Origin: Thermobifida fusca NBRC 14071 = JCM 3263
GTDB lineage: Bacteria > Actinomycetota > Actinomycetes > Streptosporangiales > Streptosporangiaceae
Length of the DNA stretch: 64,000 bases
Assembly: GCF_001592045.1 (NCBI RefSeq)
Contig: NZ_BCWB01000039.1
Span: 1-64,000, forward strand
Direction of reading: 5' to 3'
In this document: piece after piece, positions 60,717 through 64,000 of the stretch
Layout: every line of letters begins with the position of its first letter
Numbering within the stretch: position 1 is the stretch's first letter
Translations under genes and position numbers: made by a program
Notes under the pieces: model-generated
Databases searched by the model: none
What the model saw: only the letters and a program-made list of their open reading frames with translations
What the model was told of the DNA's origin: nothing

Positions 60717-60846
60717 GGGACGGCCTTCCAATCAAGGGCAGAACGATTGATCAGATGATTAGATTATCCAACGATGCCGGGGATCGGGACTATGCGAATG
60801 ATGGGTACGGAAAACTATCGAGGATGAAGAGGCAAGATGAAGATCC

Positions 60847-61551
60847 TTAAGGCTGAGGATCTTCATCTTCCTCATCATCCGAGTCGGCTACACCGAAAGG
60901 CTTGTAGAGATACTGTCCTTCCTTGGATACAAGGCGGATGTCAATGAGCTGACGGGCGTGCTGCTCGCTCTGGATCATCTGTCCTTCACAGGAGACGCCG
61001 ATGATCTGGTGGCTGGCTCCGAAGACGTAGTTGCAGTCGGGAATGACCATTTCCGCGATGGCTGCAGCGTTGCCGATATGGACAAGCCCTTCCTCGTCCT
61101 CTGGTTCGGTCCCGTCACAGACGGAGTCTGACCAGCCCCTGCTTCGATCCTCTAAAAGCTCCTTGCGGCAGTTCGCACCGCGGATCTCGACCCGGACAAA
61201 GTTGCCGACCTGGCCCATATGGTTGTCACTGGCCCGGATGTCTTCCAGGATTGCTCCGTTCTTTTGAGCATATTTCTCCGCTTGGGCTCGGCCACGTGCG
61301 GGATCGTAGAGTCGGTAATACGGGATCTGCCGCCTGGCTAGCATCGCAGCGGCGTTGTCTCGCGCGACCGTAACTGCGGCTAGCGCTGCAGCATCCGCTG
61401 CAGTCTGGGCTCGACTACGTAACTGATGAGCATCGCCGAGGCGGATAAAGAGCAGCATTAGCGCTAACAGAGACAACATCATGCCGATGAGCAAGAGCAG
61501 GCTCGCCTGCCCTTGCTCATCGGCCGATGGAGACTTGAGAGTGAGCCTCAT
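60847..61551 (-). CDS. TadG/TadE-like pilus assembly protein
   Basis: The 234-residue protein opens with DEQGQASLLLLIG (a TadE/TadG N-terminal motif followed by a hydrophobic helix to about residue 36) and AQTAADAAALAAV, the small-residue helix characteristic of TadG-type proteins. The remaining region contains four Cys and ends in an acidic tail. It lies 14 bases downstream of the Flp pilin gene on the same strand. It is probably a minor pseudopilin or assembly factor outside the membrane. Confidence 0.82.
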   Translation of the reverse strand: MRLTLKSPSADEQGQASLLLLIGMMLSLLALMLLFIRLGDAHQLRSRAQTAADAAALAAVTVARDNAAAMLARRQIPYYRLYDPARGRAQAEKYAQKNGAILEDIRASDNHMGQVGNFVRVEIRGANCRKELLEDRSRGWSDSVCDGTEPEDEEGLVHIGNAAAIAEMVIPDCNYVFGASHQIIGVSCEGQMIQSEQHARQLIDIRLVSKEGQYLYKPFGVADSDDEEDEDPQP

Positions 61552-61565
61552 GGAACTGCGGAGAA

Positions 61566-61829
61566 CTACTGAGGGAGGGGTGGTTCAGCCGGGGTTGCAG
61601 TGCCGCTGCCCGTACCAAAGATTTGATCTAGCGCTTTGTTGACAGCCGTCTGGACCGCGTTGCCGATGGGGTTGTTGGTGATCAGAAGGGTCGCGATCGC
61701 GGCCACCAGGACGAGGACACCCGCGTACTCCACGAATCCGGCGCCTCGATCATCGCGCCGCTTCATGAGGTTGAGGTGGTTGGCAAAGGCCATCCGGGCC
61801 TTGACGTAGAGAGAAAGGATCGGCGTCAC
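61566..61829 (-). CDS. Flp-type major pilin
   Basis: The 87-residue protein has the class III prepilin motif DDRGAGFVEY (26-35, cut after Gly29, Glu at +5 and Tyr at +6) followed by a single hydrophobic helix and a short polar tail with no Cys. This is the standard form and size of Flp pilins of Tad systems. AAAGGAG lies eight bases before the GTG at 61829. No prepilin peptidase (TadV) is visible in the window. Confidence 0.85.
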   Translation of the reverse strand: MTPILSLYVKARMAFANHLNLMKRRDDRGAGFVEYAGVLVLVAAIATLLITNNPIGNAVQTAVNKALDQIFGTGSGTATPAEPPLPQ

Positions 61830-61958
61830 TGTGGGAACTCCTTTGTCGGACGTTCCTTGGGGCTGTTGTTGACGGTCACTAATGTAGAGAGTGGGCCATT
61901 GGGTGCCTAGAGCCCGCGGGCCTAAATATCAGGTCCCAAGAAGGCCCAGGTCCGCGCG

Positions 61959-62612
61959 TCAAGGTCTGGGACCTGCATGGCCGTTCCACCGGGCGATCGC
62001 CGCTGCTCGGGTACGCACCCCCAACTTCCGAAAAATTCGGTTGATGTGGTTTTTCACGGTTTTTTCGGAAAGGAAGAGTTCTTTCGCGATCTCAGCATTG
62101 GACAGACCACGCGCCGCTGCTTCAAGCACTTCAGCTTCCCGTTCGGTGAGGCCTAACGCCGCAGGGGCGACTGGGACCGGAGTAGGGGGAGCGGCACGCA
62201 GCGAGGAGACCAAAGCCGTCGCAGCCACTGGGGAGAGCGGACTCCCAGTGCCGTGCACTACTTCACGCAGTGCCCGGTTCAACTCGTCTAGCGTGAAGTT
62301 GCCGTGCACGAGATAGCCGGAGGCGCCGCGGCGCAGCGACGTCTGGATCACCTGCGGGTCTTCGGTGTGGGTGAGCATGACGACTTTGGTGAACTCGGCG
62401 AGTTCTTCCACCACGCTGACCCCGTCGCGTACCGGCATGCGCACGTCGAGCAGGACGACGTCGGGCCGGAGCTCTTGGGCTTTCGTCACAGCCTCGGCGC
62501 CGTCGCTCGCCTCGCCGACCACCTGAATGTCGTCGGAGGCCTCCAGCAGAGCGACCAGGCCTGCACGCACGACAATGTTGTCGTCCACCGTGAGAACGGT
62601 GATCGGGGACAT
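61959..62612 (-). CDS. NarL/LuxR-family response regulator
   Basis: The 217-residue protein has a receiver domain (phospho-acceptor Asp56 in LLDVRMP; Asp10/Asp11 acidic pair) and a LuxR-type helix-turn-helix (LTEREAEVLEAAARGLSNAEIAKELFLSEKT). The receiver's conserved Lys is replaced by His in GYLVHGNF. GGAGG precedes the ATG at 62612. It lies 24 bases downstream of its histidine kinase gene and upstream of the pilin genes. Confidence 0.92.
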   Translation of the reverse strand: MSPITVLTVDDNIVVRAGLVALLEASDDIQVVGEASDGAEAVTKAQELRPDVVLLDVRMPVRDGVSVVEELAEFTKVVMLTHTEDPQVIQTSLRRGASGYLVHGNFTLDELNRALREVVHGTGSPLSPVAATALVSSLRAAPPTPVPVAPAALGLTEREAEVLEAAARGLSNAEIAKELFLSEKTVKNHINRIFRKLGVRTRAAAIARWNGHAGPRP

Positions 62613-62636
62613 GACGAGGACCTCCTCCAAAAGGGG

Positions 62637-63848
62637 TTACTGGGACAGGTCGCTGTTCTCGCAGGACGGCGCCAGCGGGAGTCTCACGGTGAGGGTGGTC
62701 CCTTCTCCTGGGGTTGAGTCGATGACGAGGTGACCTCCCGCGCGGATCGCGCGTTCCTGCATCCCAACCAGCCCGTAGTGGCCAGGGGCGGGCACCTCGG
62801 GGTCGAAACCCTGACCGTCGTCGTGGATCGTCATGACCAGGTGGCTTGCCTCAGCGGTCAGCTCCACGGTGACGGTGGCAGCGTGGGCGTGCCGGTGGAC
62901 GTTCGTGAGCGCCTCCCGCAGTATCGCAATGGCTTCATGACGTGCAGTCACCATCAACGGCAGGGGAGAGTCGCAAGATCGCAGCTGGGTGCGCACCCCG
63001 GTCCGAGCAGACCACTCCCGCAACACTTCGGCTATCTGGTCTGCGATCGGAGTGTCGGAAGTTTCCTCACGCAGGTCGGAGATGAGTTGCCGGGCTTCGC
63101 GCGCCGCGGTCTCTGCGGCTTTCACCACCTGGGCCGCGGTGGCCTCGGCGCGTTCCGGATCCTTGCGCAACCACACCGGGAGGGCTTGGGCAGCGAGTGC
63201 GGCGCCGTGCAGGGTTTTCGCCACCGAATCGTGCATGTCCCGAGCTAGCCGGGCGCGCTCTTCTGCTGCTGCGGCGGCGCGTTCAGCTGCGCGACGCCGC
63301 TCTTGCTCCGCGGCCAGCTCTTCGAACAGGCCGCGGAGCCGCAGCCCGATGTATCCAGCGGTCGGATAGAGCAGCGGCTGGATGACGATGGCCTGGACGG
63401 TGACCCACAGCGTCACCGTTGGCGTGGACAAGCCGCCCAGGTAGGTGAACAAGGCGGCGAGATAGCCGAGGATCTGCAGTGCAGAGATTCCCGCCACACC
63501 CCGGACCCCGTAGAGCACCCCTGCGGTGGCGCTGGTGAGCACGGTGGCGAGGAAGAAGGCTCCCGACAGGCCGGACATGGCCAGGATCGCTGAAGAGACC
63601 AGAATGTCGGCGACGGTCAGCACCGGGTAGCGCACGACGTGGGCGGAAAACCGCCCCCAGTAGCGGGACAGGAGCCAGGACAATACCGCGTAGCTGATCA
63701 GGGCGAGGGCAACACCAGCGGAGATCTGCTGCGGGGGGAGGAGCAGCAGAGCGACGCCGGTGAGGAGGAACCGCAGTTGGATGAGGAGCCGAGCGAGCGC
63801 GGCTAACCGTTCCCGTGGGGTTTCTTTCTGATCTGCTGCGGTGCCCAT
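62637..63848 (-). CDS. Sensor histidine kinase (HisKA_3 type)
   Basis: This membrane kinase has 403 residues with about six transmembrane helices in the first ~165, a coiled linker and a HisKA_3 domain (His206 in ARDMHDSV), then a HATPase with N-box REALTNVHRHA, G1 DDGQGFD and GLVGMQERA. Signal perception is probably within or near the membrane as there is no large outer domain. It starts four bases after the stop of the TadC-like gene, so it is cotranscribed with pilus genes. Confidence 0.92.
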   Translation of the reverse strand: MGTAADQKETPRERLAALARLLIQLRFLLTGVALLLLPPQQISAGVALALISYAVLSWLLSRYWGRFSAHVVRYPVLTVADILVSSAILAMSGLSGAFFLATVLTSATAGVLYGVRGVAGISALQILGYLAALFTYLGGLSTPTVTLWVTVQAIVIQPLLYPTAGYIGLRLRGLFEELAAEQERRRAAERAAAAAEERARLARDMHDSVAKTLHGAALAAQALPVWLRKDPERAEATAAQVVKAAETAAREARQLISDLREETSDTPIADQIAEVLREWSARTGVRTQLRSCDSPLPLMVTARHEAIAILREALTNVHRHAHAATVTVELTAEASHLVMTIHDDGQGFDPEVPAPGHYGLVGMQERAIRAGGHLVIDSTPGEGTTLTVRLPLAPSCENSDLSQ

Positions 63849-63852
63849 GGCA

Positions 63853-64000
63853 TCACCCGAAGATGGCGGAGAGGTCTACTTCAGAGCCGAGGAGCATGCC
63901 ACCGCCGATGATGAGCAGCAGACCAGGCAGCATGGTGGCGGCGGTTACCGCGGTGACTCTGGGGTTGAGATGCTGCGCTTTGCGCCGCAGGAATTGGGCG
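63853..64000 (-). CDS. C-terminus of a TadC/TadB-like pilus assembly membrane protein (partial)
   Basis: Only the last 48 residues are in the window: a basic FLRRKAQHL stretch, a hydrophobic helix (about 26-40 of the visible part) and a short polar end. Basic region plus final helix is how T2SS F-domain proteins of the Tad family end. The identification relies mostly on context with the Flp and TadG-like genes. The gene runs off the right edge. Confidence 0.55.
   Translation of the reverse strand, partial: AQFLRRKAQHLNPRVTAVTAATMLPGLLLIIGGGMLLGSEVDLSAIFG

Overview
The window reads as chromosomal DNA from a high-GC actinobacterium, most likely of the Nocardiopsaceae (Thermobifida-like). Evidence: codons are strongly GC-biased; there is an XRE-DUF5753 / ATP-binding / DUF397 regulatory set; DUF6230 and DUF6114 proteins, a PPOX/F420-type protein, an EspI-like MinD ATPase and a Tat-exported PhoX are present; GTG and TTG starts are common. 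The species is an inference, and I see no integrase, transposase or CRISPR array.

1-9.4 kb: a truncated GMC oxidoreductase diverges from a DUF6230-DUF6114 membrane pair. A leftward cluster follows, in which two paralogous RelE-domain/UvrD helicases flank two unknown genes. A nested inverted repeat lies behind the first helicase. 9.6-13.9 kb: a YdcF/SanA envelope protein and a cell-wall sugar recycling locus (murQ and an RpiR regulator divergent from a GlcNAc-type kinase). 14-16 kb: an MFS exporter lies between two identical tRNA-Lys(CTT) genes. 16.3-25.9 kb: a DUF2157 protein, a PPOX protein, HrpA with an overlapping type II thioesterase, a lactonase and a complete biotin ECF transporter (bioY-bioM-bioN). 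26-30.3 kb: a beta-lactamase-like serine hydrolase, then an SDR / acyl-CoA dehydrogenase / acyl-CoA dehydrogenase operon behind a perfect operator-like palindrome. 30.7-32.7 kb: the XRE-DUF5753 regulator, RsbW-like ATPase and DUF397 set.

33-40 kb is about ions and metals: a zinc-binding lipoprotein under a Zur-like box, a KtrA-KtrB potassium system, NhaA, and a CDF exporter divergent from a CmtR-like sensor. A MarR-FhuF pair then diverges from an RND efflux pump (to 43.9 kb). 44-51.7 kb: a second RsbW-like ATPase, PhoX with a PHO-box-like repeat, an aldo/keto reductase, and a peptide-type ABC system with a single permease and a double ATPase.

51.7-64 kb is the most unusual part. It is a Tad/Flp-type locus (TadC end, two-component system, Flp pilin, TadG-like protein, an OmpA-domain lipoprotein and its truncated paralogue), part of which has much lower GC. 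Next to it, three large proteins carry a class III (Flp) leader and transmembrane stem, with a shared Cys-X6/7-Cys pair, joined to large extracytoplasmic domains. One of these domains is an NlpC/P60 hydrolase. Each of the three genes is followed by a gene for a lipoprotein or small membrane protein, an arrangement that resembles effector-immunity pairs. An EspI-like MinD ATPase is encoded in the same region. My working hypothesis is a surface or secretion system that anchors or delivers pilin-tethered cargo.
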